NCBI GenBank assembly: GCA_010027105.1
Contig: RGVT01000017.1
Location: forward strand, 1 to 16,534
Length of the DNA: 16,534 nt
From: Planctomycetia bacterium
Lineage (GTDB): Bacteria; Planctomycetota; Planctomycetia; Pirellulales; UBA1268
Direction: 5' to 3'
The first letter of the stretch is position 1. The number at the start of each line of letters is the position of its first letter. Below the pieces are notes generated by a model that saw only the letters and a program-made list of their open reading frames with translations, did not search any database and was not told the origin of the DNA. The position numbers were made by a program, and so were the translations under genes. This document shows positions 6,701 through 14,540 of the stretch, in pieces.

Positions 6701-7459
6701 ATGCAGGTCGAACTTCTTCCATCGAGCGTGCCGCCATCGGGCCTGCAATTCCTCACGACATACCTCGTCGGCGACGCGGTGGCGATCGACGCCGGGGTGG
6801 TCGGCCTGTTGGCTCTCGGGCGGCAGCGACGCATCCGCCACGTGTTCGTCACGCACGAGCACCTCGACCACATCGCCACGCTGCCGGTGTTTCTCGAGAA
6901 CGTCTACGAACCGGGTCCGGAGAGCGTGGAAATTCTGGCGTCGCGCGAGGTGCTCGAGTTCCTGCACGCCGACATCTTCAACGGGCGCATCTGGCCCGAT
7001 TTCTTCGCGCTCTCCCGGCCGGACGATGCGTTCGTGGCCGCGACCGCGCTCGAGCCGCTCCGGCCCGTGACCCGTGCCGGCCTCACCGTCACGCCCGTGC
7101 CGGTATCGCACGGCGTGGCCACGCTCGGATTCGTCGTCGACGACGGTCGTGCGGCCGTGGCATTTCCATCCGACACGGGGCCGACGGAGGCGATCTGGAG
7201 GCATCTGGCATCCGTGCCCAACCTGCGGGCGGTGTTCCTGGAGGTGAGTTTTCCCGACGCGCACGCTCACCTCGCGGCCCGCGTCGGGCACCACTGCACC
7301 ACGTCGTTCGCGACCGAGATGCACAAGCTCCCGCGCGACGTCCGCTGGATCGTGGTCCACCGCAAGCCCTGCTACGCCGAAACGATCGCCCGCGAGATCG
7401 CCGCCCTCGGGCTTCCGAACGTCGAGCTCGTGAATCCGGGCTTCACATACGAGTTTTAA
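6701..7459 (+). CDS. Class II 3',5'-cyclic-nucleotide phosphodiesterase (metallo-beta-lactamase fold)
   Basis: The 252-aa protein has the metallo-hydrolase motif THEHLDH at 51-57, a further His in PVSHG (137), FPSDTGPT at 156-162 with Asp158, and FLEVSFPDAHAHLAARVGHH at 179-198, then HRKP at 220-223. The spacing HxHLDH, SDTG, LEVSFP, GH and late His is that of class II cAMP phosphodiesterases (yeast PDE1, Vibrio CpdP), rather than RNase Z or lactonases. Such enzymes hydrolyse cAMP or cGMP to the 5'-monophosphate with two metal ions. The protein is shorter than CpdP and has no signal peptide, so it should be cytoplasmic. The start ATG has GGGAGG at 6686-6691 with 9 nt spacing. It directly follows the cyclic-nucleotide-binding channel gene, which supports the substrate assignment. 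A generic MBL hydrolase remains possible. Confidence 0.78.
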   Translation: MQVELLPSSVPPSGLQFLTTYLVGDAVAIDAGVVGLLALGRQRRIRHVFVTHEHLDHIATLPVFLENVYEPGPESVEILASREVLEFLHADIFNGRIWPDFFALSRPDDAFVAATALEPLRPVTRAGLTVTPVPVSHGVATLGFVVDDGRAAVAFPSDTGPTEAIWRHLASVPNLRAVFLEVSFPDAHAHLAARVGHHCTTSFATEMHKLPRDVRWIVVHRKPCYAETIAREIAALGLPNVELVNPGFTYEF

Positions 7460-7508
7460 CCCGCCGCCTTGCCCGGGGGCTCCTCCGCACCGGGGGCCCC
7501 GAGGCGTT

Positions 7509-9356
7509 TCAGCGCCGGCTCTGGCGCTTGCGGTCGTGCTCCGAGAGGAGCATCTTGCGCAGGCGGATGACGTCGGGCGTCACCTCGACCAGCTCGTCCT
7601 CCTCGATGTACTCGAGCGCCTCCTCGAGCGACATGCGGCGCGGCGGCTTGAGCAGGATGTTGCGGTCGCTGCCGGTGGCCCGCATGTTCGTGAGCTTTTT
7701 CTCCTTGGTCGGGTTCACGATCATGTCCTCGCTGCGGGCGTTCTCGCCCACCACCATCCCCTCGTACACCTCGTCGCCCGGGCCGATGAACAGGTCGGCC
7801 CGCTCCTGGAGACCGTCGAGTCCGAAGGCCACGGCCTTGCCCGGCACCATCGACACGAGCACGCCGTTGGCCCGGCCGGCCACATCCCCCTCGAGCGGGG
7901 CCCACTTCTCGAACCGGTGGTGCATGATCGCCGTCCCCTGCGTGGCGTTGAGCACGCGGGTGCGCAGGCCGATCAGCCCGCGGGCGGGGATCGAGAACGC
8001 CGCGTGGGCGAATTCGCCGCGGCTGCCCATGTGCACGAGTTGCCCGCGGCGGGCGCCGGTGAGTTCCATCACGGGGCCGAGTTTGTCGTGGGGCACCTCG
8101 ACGACGAGCGTCTCGAACGGCTCGAGCGTCGCGCTGTCCTCCTTCCGGAGGATCACCTTCGGCTTGCCCACCGAGATCTCGAACCCCTCGCGGCGCATCG
8201 TCTCGATGAGCACCGAGAGGTGGAGCAGGCCGCGGCCGCTGACGGCGAACTGCTCCGTGCCCTCGATCGGCTGCACCCTGAGGGCGACGTTCTTCTCGAG
8301 TTCCTTCTCCAGCCGGTCGCGGAGGTGCCGGGTGGTGAGGAACTTGCCCGACTTGCCCACCAGCGGGGAGGTGTTGATGCCGAACACCATCGACAGCGTC
8401 GGCTCGTCGACGGTGAGGCGCGGGAGCGGACGCGGGTCGAGCGGGTCGCAGATCGTGTCGCCGATCTCCACGTCTTCGATGCCGCTCACGGCGGCGATAT
8501 CGCCGGCCGTGGCCTCTTCGACATCGATGCGGCCGAGCTTGTCGAACGACTGCACGCCCACGAGTTTCGCCGGCAGGAGGGCCCCCGCCGCGGTGGAGCG
8601 GACCACGGCCGCCCCCTTGGTGAGCGTGCCCGACTCGACCCGGCCGATCGCGATCCGGCCGACGTAGTCGCTCCAGTCGAGCGTGGTGACGAGCATCCGC
8701 AGCGGCGCCGAGGCGTCGACGAGCGGCCCGGGGATCTTCTCGAGCACCATGTCGAGCAGCGGCTCCATCGTGCCTTCGCGGACGGCCGGGTCGTGCGCGG
8801 CGTAGCCGCCCCGGCTCGAGGCGTAGACGAAGGGGAAGTCGGCCAGGTCGTCGTCGGCGCCGAGTTCGAGGAACAGGCCGAGGATCTCGTCGAGCACCTC
8901 GAGCGGCCGGGCGTCGGGGCGGTCGATCTTGTTGACCACCACCACCGGCCGCAGCCGGCATTCGAGGGCCTTGGAAAGCACGAACCGCGTCTGCGGCATC
9001 GGCCCCTCGGCCGCATCGACGAGCACGAGCGCGCCGTCGGCCATCCGCAGCACCCGTTCCACCTCGCCGCCGAAGTCGGCGTGGCCCGGGGTGTCCATGA
9101 TGTTGATCTTCTTCCCCTTCCACTCGACGGCGATGTTCTTCGCGAGGATCGTGATCCCCCGCTCCTTCTCGAGATCGTTGGAGTCGAGGATCCGCTCGCC
9201 CGCGAGCTGGCTCGCCCGGAACTGGCCGCTCTGCCGGAGCAGGCAGTCGACGAGCGTCGTCTTGCCATGGTCGACGTGCGCGATGATCGCGATGTTGCGG
9301 ATGTCGTCGCGGCGGGTGCCGACGGCGGCGGGAGCAGGGGCGGCGGAGGCGGGCAT
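7509..9356 (-). CDS. typA: Ribosome-associated translational GTPase TypA/BipA
   Basis: The 615-aa protein is a full-length TypA/BipA, an EF-G-like GTPase that binds the ribosome and aids 50S assembly and growth under stress or cold. GTPase motifs are intact: AHVDHGKT at 26-33 (G1), RGIT at 66-69 (G2), DTPG at 88-91 (G3), NKID at 142-145 (G4) and SSRGG near 180 (G5). The C-terminal part has the TypA-specific ARGLIGLRTRVLNATQGTAI segment and a final basic tail, KRQSRR. An extra 18 residues rich in Ala and Pro precede the GTPase domain. No clear Shine-Dalgarno precedes the ATG; the GGDEF gene ends 41 nt upstream in the same direction, so the two are probably cotranscribed. The 3' end faces the phosphodiesterase gene across 49 nt without an obvious terminator. 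Confidence 0.96.
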   Translation of the reverse strand: MPASAAPAPAAVGTRRDDIRNIAIIAHVDHGKTTLVDCLLRQSGQFRASQLAGERILDSNDLEKERGITILAKNIAVEWKGKKINIMDTPGHADFGGEVERVLRMADGALVLVDAAEGPMPQTRFVLSKALECRLRPVVVVNKIDRPDARPLEVLDEILGLFLELGADDDLADFPFVYASSRGGYAAHDPAVREGTMEPLLDMVLEKIPGPLVDASAPLRMLVTTLDWSDYVGRIAIGRVESGTLTKGAAVVRSTAAGALLPAKLVGVQSFDKLGRIDVEEATAGDIAAVSGIEDVEIGDTICDPLDPRPLPRLTVDEPTLSMVFGINTSPLVGKSGKFLTTRHLRDRLEKELEKNVALRVQPIEGTEQFAVSGRGLLHLSVLIETMRREGFEISVGKPKVILRKEDSATLEPFETLVVEVPHDKLGPVMELTGARRGQLVHMGSRGEFAHAAFSIPARGLIGLRTRVLNATQGTAIMHHRFEKWAPLEGDVAGRANGVLVSMVPGKAVAFGLDGLQERADLFIGPGDEVYEGMVVGENARSEDMIVNPTKEKKLTNMRATGSDRNILLKPPRRMSLEEALEYIEEDELVEVTPDVIRLRKMLLSEHDRKRQSRR

Positions 9357-9397
9357 GGGCTCGTGGGCGGGGTTGCGCGGGCGGAGCGGTCGATTAT

Positions 9398-9796
9398 TCA
9401 GGAACCCCGCACCGCTGCATAGAGCCGATCCACGAGCGTGTGGCGCGTGTCGGCCCCGGTGCCGGTGGTCGCGGCCACGCGCAGCCGCGGCCCCGCGGCC
9501 GGTTCCGCCAGCGATCGGACCGTCGCCTCCGCCTCGGCCGGTCCGCGAAAGACCGCGACGAACTCATCCCCGCCGAGCCGCGCCACGAGGAGGGCACCGT
9601 GGGCGGCGTCGCGCAGCCGCGCCGCGGCGCGGGCCAGCAGGTCGTCTCCGGCCAGGAACCCGCGTTCTCCGTTGACCCGCTTCAGGCCTACCACGTCGAC
9701 GCTCACGAACGCGACGCCCGCGAGCGTATCCCGCGCGCGGAGCCACGCCTCGAAGTCGCCCCGCGTCGCCAGCCCTGTCACGTGATCCGTCGCCAT
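9398..9796 (-). CDS. Stand-alone GGDEF-domain protein (possible diguanylate cyclase)
   Basis: The 132-aa protein is almost only a GGDEF domain; it opens with DHVTGLATRGDF, the usual domain start. The front half of the active site is complete: Asp34 (VSVDVVGLK), Asn42, Asp51 and GGDEF at 75-79 keep exactly the spacing of PleD (8, 9 and 24 residues apart), so metal and GTP binding look possible. The back half is shortened: only about 50 residues follow GGDEF, and the YxAK near the end reads YAAV, losing a Lys that contacts phosphate in PleD. No RxxD inhibitory site precedes GGDEF and no sensor domain is present. It may be a weak cyclase, a GTP-binding effector or a relic. It lies between tRNA-Ala and typA on the same strand, about 106 nt after the tRNA. 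Confidence 0.8.
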   Translation of the reverse strand: MATDHVTGLATRGDFEAWLRARDTLAGVAFVSVDVVGLKRVNGERGFLAGDDLLARAAARLRDAAHGALLVARLGGDEFVAVFRGPAEAEATVRSLAEPAAGPRLRVAATTGTGADTRHTLVDRLYAAVRGS

Positions 9797-9861
9797 CCGA
9801 CCTTGCGTCCGCGCAGGGACGCCGCCCGTCCGGGGCCACCTCGGCTGGCCCCGCGACGTGC

Positions 9862-9897
9862 AAGGCCGGCACGGGCCAGGGATGGCCGTGGCGGCTT
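9862..9897 (-). terminator. Long hairpin 6 nt downstream of tRNA-Ala
   Basis: Read on the minus strand, AAGCCGCCACGGCCA and TGGCCCGTGCCGGCCTT pair around a TCCC loop, with about 14 base pairs, two bulges and one mismatch. No U-tract follows. The apical 14-mer GGCCATCCCTGGCC recurs at 14550-14563 behind another gene. It is a candidate 3'-end or processing signal for the tRNA transcript. Confidence 0.45.
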
Positions 9898-9902
9898 GAA
9901 AC

Positions 9903-9976
<74 letters not shown>

Positions 9977-10004
9977 ATAGGACCGGGGTGATGCGGTCGT
10001 CGAC

Positions 10005-10078
10005 TGCGCGCGCCACGATTCGAACGTGGGACCTCCACCTTATCAGGGTGGCGCTCTAACCAACTGAGCTACGCGCGC
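10005..10078 (-). tRNA. tRNA-Ile (anticodon GAT)
   Basis: A 74-nt cloverleaf on the minus strand with acceptor stem GCGCGCG/CGCGCGC, D-arm AGCTCAGTTGGTTAGAGC, anticodon arm CCACC-CTGATAA-GGTGG (anticodon GAT) and T-arm CCACG-TTCGAAT-CGTGG, with discriminator A. CCA is not encoded. It is the first gene behind the promoter at 10126-10153 and precedes tRNA-Ala, the order normally seen in the 16S-23S rRNA spacer, but no rRNA lies here. Confidence 0.97.
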
Positions 10079-10125
10079 CCGCTGTGGGCCGCGCCGCCTG
10101 CGGCGGCCCGTTCCCGGCGAGATCG

Positions 10126-10153
10126 AGTGTAGGTCTGCCGCGGCCGATTTCAA
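10126..10153 (-). promoter_or_regulatory. Promoter of the tRNA-Ile/tRNA-Ala unit
   Basis: On the minus strand, TTGAAA (10153-10148) and TACACT (10131-10126) are separated by 16 nt, with five and four of six matches to consensus. The predicted start near 10119 leaves a leader of about 40 nt before tRNA-Ile. The leader contains a GGGCCGC/GCGGCCC-type stem. The GGDEF and typA genes may also be read from here. Confidence 0.6.
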
Positions 10154-10295
10154 AGGGTCGGCCGCCCGGCGGGGCCAGGGAGGGCGACGGGCGTGCGGTG
10201 CCGGCGTCGGTCCGGCGAAGTGGCGCTGGCGCCGGCGGCGAGAGCCGGTATTTTCGTGGCGTCGAACTCTCTGGATGCAGGAAGGAACCGTCGCC

Positions 10296-12160
10296 ATGAC
10301 CATGAAGGTCTGCCCCAGTCTCGCCGCCGCGATCGTGCTCCACGCCGCCGCAGCGGCCGCCGCCCAGCCGACGGTGGACTACGCCCTCGGGCTCGCCCCC
10401 TTCCAGAAAAACGTCGACTACGACCGTGTGCCGGCCGACCAGGTGAAGGCCTGCACGATCAAGATGGAGAAGGAGGGTGGCTTGAGCGCCTGGGTCGTCC
10501 GAGGACCGCGCGGAGAAATCCTGCGGTCGTTCGCCGACACCAACGGCGACCGCGTGGTCGACCGCTGGAGTTACTACAAGGACGGTGCCGAGGTGTATCG
10601 CGACGTCGACGCCAACCACAACGCCAAGGCCGACCAGGCCCGCTGGCTCGGTGCGGCCGGCAGCCGCTGGGGGGTCGACGAGGACGAGAACGGCACGATC
10701 GACACCTGGAAGTCGATCTCGGCCGAGGAGGCGACCGCCGAGATCGTGGAGGCCCTGCGGACCCGCGAGGCGTCGGTGTTCACGCGGCTGCTGCCCACGA
10801 ATGCCGACCTCCAGGCCGCTGGCTTCGAGGAGCCGCTGCTCGGCGAGCTCGGTGCTCGGGTGACGGCCGCCGCGAAGGGATTCGCGAAGCTGGCCGCGTC
10901 GCCGCGGAATCCGCTCGGGCCCGCCGCCCGTTGGAACAACATGCTCGCACCGCAGCCCGGCACGCTGCCGGCCGGCGGCGCCGGCGTGGCGAAGGACGTG
11001 ACGGCCTACGACAACGTGGTCGCGCTCGTGGACGGGGGCGACGGCAAGGGGGGCGGAGGCCAGATCTACGTCGGGTCGCTCGTGCGGATCGGCGACGCCT
11101 GGCGACCGGTCGACCTGCCGCAGCTGCCGGGTGCGCAGGGCGAGATCGCCGACGCCACCGGCTTTTTCTCGCCGCGGGTGTCGGAGCGGTCGACCGCGGA
11201 GTCCGGCGGCCGCGAGACGGAGAAACTCAAGCCGCTGCTCGTGAAGCTCCGCGAGGTCGAAACACGCCTCTCCTCGGCCGACGCCGCCTCGCGCAGGAAG
11301 CTCGCGGGGGAGCAGGTGGTCCTCCTGGAGCAGGTGGTGACGGCGGCCGAGGCCGCGGAAAAGCCGTTTTGGGTGAAGCAGCTGGCGGAGACGATCGCGG
11401 CGGGCGTGCAGGACGACGCGCTCCCCGACGCGTCTCGGCCGACGAGCCACTCGAGGCGTTCGTGCGGTTCAGGCTGGCCTCGGCCCGGTACGCCGCCGGC
11501 ATGCAGCAGCCGGGGGCCGACGTGGCCAAGGTGCAGGCGGCGTGGCTCGACGAGCTGAGGCAGTTCGTCGAGAAGCACCCGCAGGCCCCCGACGCGGCCG
11601 AGGCGATGCTGCAGATGGGGATCGCCGACGAGTTTTCCGGCAACGAGAAGGAGGCCCTCGAGCGCTACGCCGCCATCGTCAAGGCGTTTCCCGACGCCAC
11701 CGCCGCCCGCAAGGCCCGCGGAGCGGCCCGGCGTCTCGAGGGCGTGGGCAGGCCGCTTGAGCTCTCCGGCACGTCGATCGACGGCAAGCCCGTGGCCGTC
11801 GAGTCGCTGCGCGGCCGGCCGGTGCTCGTGCACTACTGGGCGACCTGGTGCGAGCCCTGCAAGGTCGACATCGCCCAGATCCGAGAACTGTACGCCAAGT
11901 ACGGCCCCAAGAAGTTCGCGGTGGTCGGGATCGCCCTCGACACCGACAAGGCGCAGCTCACGAAGTTTCTCGCGGCCAAGCCGATCCCCTGGCCGCAGCT
12001 CCACGAAGCGGGCGGGCTCGACGGTCGCCTCGCGGAGGAGCTCGGCATCCTCACGCTGCCCACGATGCTGCTCGTCGATGCCCAGGGCAACGTCGTCGAC
12101 CGCAGCCTCGTGATCACCGATCTGGAGCGGAAGCTCGACGCGCTGCTGGGCGGCAACTGA
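10296..12160 (+). CDS. TlpA-like thioredoxin-fold protein with DxNxD region, split by a -1 frameshift
   Basis: Two frames together encode one protein of about 621 aa. Part one runs from ATG 10296 (AGGAAGGA at 10279-10286, 9 nt spacing): signal peptide about 1-24, then DTNGDRVVD (81-89), DVDANHNAKAD (103-113) and DEDENGTID (128-136), three Asp/Asn-rich loops like calcium-binding repeats, and a helical stretch to about residue 377. Unchanged, this frame ends at 11558 in a Ser/Arg/Pro-rich tail typical of out-of-frame reading. Part two continues in the -1 frame to 12160 with helical repeats and a redoxin domain carrying WATWCEPCK (CxxC) and the cis-Pro LTLPTM. The switch fits best at CCCC 11423-11426. 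Family members likely act as periplasmic thiol-disulfide reductases. If read separately, part two could start at ATG 11501. Mutation, assembly error and programmed slippage are all possible. Confidence 0.8.
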
Positions 12161-12188
12161 GCCGTTCCGCGCGGTTCGGAGCGGGCGC

Positions 12189-12221
12189 CGGGCCGCGGGT
12201 TGGGTTTGCGGCCGCGGCCCG
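12189..12221 (+). terminator. GC-rich hairpin after the TlpA-like gene
   Basis: CGGGCCGCGG (12189-12198) and CCGCGGCCCG (12212-12221) form a perfect 10-bp stem with a 13-nt loop, 28 nt after the stop at 12160. No U-tract follows, so intrinsic termination is uncertain. Confidence 0.35.
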
Positions 12222-12234
12222 CGATCGCTATCGT
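12206..12234 (+). promoter_or_regulatory. Possible promoter of the small membrane protein gene
   Basis: TTGCGG (12206-12211) and TATCGT (12229-12234) are exactly 17 nt apart, giving three and four matches to consensus. The -35 overlaps the hairpin at 12189-12221. Weak support. Confidence 0.25.
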
Positions 12235-12291
12235 CCCGCTCCCCCGGGCGTTTCCCGGGTCCGACGTCCTTGCCTCGCGGGAACACGTGCG

Positions 12292-12552
12292 ATGCTGCTG
12301 GTGGCGGTGGCCGTGAGCCCGGTGTTGTGCGCGATGAGCGTCGTGCAGCTGCTCGGTCTGGCGGCGGCGGGGCTCGTGCGGCTCGCCGAGGGCACGTCTC
12401 ACGAGCGGCCGTCGCAGTGGCTGCTCGTGCTCGCCCTCGCGGCCGTCGGCGGCCTGTGCGGCTTCGCGCTGCGGTTCGGCCCGGCGGCGGCGGCGGCGTG
12501 CGCCGTCACGCTCGCGTTGATGACGCTGATCGTCGTCTTCGACGCCCGCTAG
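12292..12552 (+). CDS. Small hydrophobic membrane protein of unknown function
   Basis: An 86-aa reading frame with about three hydrophobic segments: residues 2-28, 42-60 and 64-83. A short polar loop (RLAEGTSHERPSQ, 30-42) lies between the first two. It ends VVFDAR. I recognise no family. The frame is open much further upstream, overlapping the end of the TlpA-like gene, but the codons before ATG 12292 are Arg-rich shadow sequence, so this ATG is the best start; no strong Shine-Dalgarno is visible. A weak promoter lies at 12206-12234. The strongly patterned hydrophobicity supports a real membrane protein, although GC-rich DNA can give Ala/Leu/Val-rich frames by chance. Confidence 0.55.
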   Translation: MLLVAVAVSPVLCAMSVVQLLGLAAAGLVRLAEGTSHERPSQWLLVLALAAVGGLCGFALRFGPAAAAACAVTLALMTLIVVFDAR

Positions 12553-12707
12553 CAGGGGTGCGCCGTTCGCCTCGTCTGCCGCGCTTGCCGCGGCGGCCGC
12601 CGCCGCCCCGTGAATCGGAAAAAAACTCCCCTTCGGTGCGACCGGCGGCCGAAAACCACTGCCGTGGGGCGGCCGTCATCGCCCGCGGAGGAGCCAAGGA
12701 GCCTGCC

Positions 12708-13766
12708 ATGTCCATCTCGAGGTCCGCGTTTCTGTCCGTCGTGCTCGTGACGGTGGCATCGGCCGCCGTGGCGGCCGACGATCTCGCCGCCAACGTCGCC
12801 GCGAGCATGAAGGAATCGGGCGCCCTCAAGGGCTACCGCGTGAACGTCAAGGCCCAGGCGGGCACCGTCTGGCTCGAGGGAACCGTCTCCGACGCCCGGC
12901 AGATCGACGCGGCCATCGCGGCCGCCGAGGCGGTGTCGGGCGTGGAGCGGGTGGTGAACAGGCTGTCCGTCAACGGGCCCGCGCCAGCCGGCGATGATGC
13001 ATTCTCCCTCCCCGGGTCGATCCGGTCGCTCGTCGGGTTGTCGGCCCCGGCCCCCGAGCCGGCCCTCGCCGCGGCTGCCGCGGCCGACGGGGATCGTGAC
13101 GAGGCGGAGGTCGCGCTCGTTCAGGCCGTCGAGCCGGAGGCGGCGACGCCCCCGGCGGTCAGGCCCGCCGTGTCGCGGCGTGCTGCGGCGCCGCGTCCGC
13201 TCGCCGCCCAGGCTGCCAAGCCCGTGTCGCGGCCGCGGACGGGTCGGGCACCGTCGGGCCGCGTGCAGGCCGCGGCCGCGTTCAAGCGGCAGCCGTTGGC
13301 CCTTCCCGGCTCTGCGGACGGCTACGTGCTAGGAGAGGAGGTCGGCGGCCCCGCCGACGGCCAGATGGTACCGGGCTCCATGCGGATCAGCGAGGGTCCG
13401 GCCCCCGACGCGTGTCCGCCGGGCATGGCTGGCATGGGCGGCATGGGTAGCGCCGGCGGCCCCGTGCCGATGAACGCGGTGATGGGCGGGGCGGGCGGCA
13501 TGGGCGGCGCCGGCGGAATGCCGGTGCCCGTCCGCGGCGGCGGTCCCAACATGCCGAACTACGCCTGGCCGAGCTACGCGGCCTACCCGAACTACGCCGC
13601 CCTCCAATATCCGACGCAGTATTCGCCCACGGCGTGGCCCTACATCGGCCCGTTCTATCCGTACCCGCAGGTGCCGCTGGGCTGGCGGCGGGTGTCGCTC
13701 GAGTGGGACGACGGCTGGTGGTGGCTCGACTTCGACGAGCGGCATATCCACAGCCACCACCGCTAG
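12708..13766 (+). CDS. BON-domain secreted protein with Gly/Met-rich and aromatic C-terminus
   Basis: The 352-aa protein starts at ATG 12708, with AAGGAG at 12696-12701. Residues 1-22 are a signal peptide. A BON domain spans about 24-88: a helix, then VNVKAQAGTVWLEGTVSDARQIDAAI and VSGVERVVNRLSV, as in OsmY-like proteins that associate with membranes. A long Ala/Pro/Arg-rich linker follows to about 200, then a GxGGM-rich stretch (MAGMGGMGSAGG and GGAGGMGGAGGM), and finally a Tyr/Trp/Pro-rich tail with AWPSYAAYPNYAA and WPYIGPFYPYPQVPLGW, ending in WDDGWWWLDF and a His-rich end. I believe this tail is shared by a planctomycete-restricted family, which suggests the C-terminus and not the BON domain defines its role. 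Function unknown; an envelope structural role is a guess. A strong terminator follows. Confidence 0.85.
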   Translation: MSISRSAFLSVVLVTVASAAVAADDLAANVAASMKESGALKGYRVNVKAQAGTVWLEGTVSDARQIDAAIAAAEAVSGVERVVNRLSVNGPAPAGDDAFSLPGSIRSLVGLSAPAPEPALAAAAAADGDRDEAEVALVQAVEPEAATPPAVRPAVSRRAAAPRPLAAQAAKPVSRPRTGRAPSGRVQAAAAFKRQPLALPGSADGYVLGEEVGGPADGQMVPGSMRISEGPAPDACPPGMAGMGGMGSAGGPVPMNAVMGGAGGMGGAGGMPVPVRGGGPNMPNYAWPSYAAYPNYAALQYPTQYSPTAWPYIGPFYPYPQVPLGWRRVSLEWDDGWWWLDFDERHIHSHHR

Positions 13767-13797
13767 GCCCCTCGAAGCGGTCGACGAGCCAGATACA

Positions 13798-13828
13798 CCC
13801 GCCCGCGCCACCGCGCGGGCGGGTTTGT
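13798..13828 (+). terminator. Strong intrinsic terminator after the BON gene
   Basis: CCCGCCCGCGC (13798-13808) and GCGCGGGCGGG (13813-13823) form a perfect 11-bp stem with a CACC loop, followed by TTTGTTT. It lies 31 nt after the stop at 13766 and is the only hairpin in the window with a clear U-tract. Confidence 0.9.
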
Positions 13829-13956
13829 TTCATGCCGGGGGAGCGACGGGGGCCCGCCGCCGCCGGAAAATCCCGCAAGTTTCCGCGCCGCACGGTCGAT
13901 ACAACCGGCAGAGGTTCCCAGACGACCGCCCCCGCGGCCCGCCCGAGGAGTTCGCC

Positions 13957-14535
13957 ATGCAGATCCGTGCCCGGCTGATCGCCATCGCCCTCGTCGCCGC
14001 CAGCACGGCGGTCACGCAGAGCGGCTGCTTCTGGATCGCCCAATCTGGCCCGAACATCGGGCCCCTCGCGATCCCGATCCCCGTGCCGGTGGGCCTGCAG
14101 AAGAACAAGGAAGACCAGTTCTGGAACTACGAGCGCTACGAGCGGTCGCCCGTGCTCGGGCCGATTCCGCCAGGCGGCCCGTGCGAGGCGGTCGACGAGC
14201 CGAGCGACGACGAGGTGATGAGGGCGCTCGAGAAGGCCCGCCCCGTACAGGGCAACTGGCCCTTCCTCTACGAGGTGCAGCGCAACCACGTGCGGATCAC
14301 GAAGTGCAAGATCGCCGACTACCTCGATCCGCCGCGGCACTACCCGCTCGCCGGCCCCGCCCAGCTGCACCACGCCCACTACAAGTGCACGGTCTACTTC
14401 CAGGAGGTGAAGCGGATCGGCTGGCCGGTGCCCCACACGCTCGTCGACGAAGACTGCCAGGAGGTCGTGTACGTCGACCACGACCACCTCCACATGGTCG
14501 GCGACGTCGACACCGGCTGTAACGCGAACTTCTAG
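13957..14535 (+). CDS. Secreted or lipid-anchored protein of an apparent planctomycete family, function unknown
   Basis: The 192-aa protein starts at ATG 13957 with GAGGAG at 13945-13950, 6 nt upstream. An N-terminal signal (MQIRARLIAIALVAAST) leads to QSGC at 21-24: Cys24 could be lipidated, although Gln at -3 is not a standard lipobox. The mature part has a short Pro-rich stretch (LAIPIPVPVG), then FWNYERYER, EPSDDEVMRALEKARPVQG (81-99) and a compact domain with conserved-looking His and Cys residues: ITKCKIADYLDPP, QLHHAHYKCTVYF and TLVDEDCQEVVYVDHDHLHM. The HHAH and DHDHLH clusters could bind metal, but no catalytic motif is recognised. I believe related proteins occur in Pirellulales, often unannotated. 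It follows the BON gene after a terminator, so it is probably a separate unit. Confidence 0.75.
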   Translation: MQIRARLIAIALVAASTAVTQSGCFWIAQSGPNIGPLAIPIPVPVGLQKNKEDQFWNYERYERSPVLGPIPPGGPCEAVDEPSDDEVMRALEKARPVQGNWPFLYEVQRNHVRITKCKIADYLDPPRHYPLAGPAQLHHAHYKCTVYFQEVKRIGWPVPHTLVDEDCQEVVYVDHDHLHMVGDVDTGCNANF

Positions 14536-14540
14536 GTTCA

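Noticed and set aside
7460..7508. GC-rich segment between the convergent phosphodiesterase and typA genes considered as a bidirectional terminator
   Set aside because: The similar blocks CCGGGGGC are direct, not inverted, so no stable hairpin forms, and no U-tract is present on either strand.
6562..8667. A 701-codon open frame on the plus strand across the phosphodiesterase and opposite typA
   Set aside because: It is antisense to an intact typA and out of frame with the phosphodiesterase. Its residues are mostly Arg, Ser, Pro and Ala, as expected for shadow frames in GC-rich DNA, and it has no recognisable domain.
7536..9422. A 628-codon open frame on the plus strand opposite typA
   Set aside because: The His/Glu/Leu/Val-rich composition with no motif is the usual mirror of a GC-rich gene; typA on the other strand is complete with all GTPase motifs.
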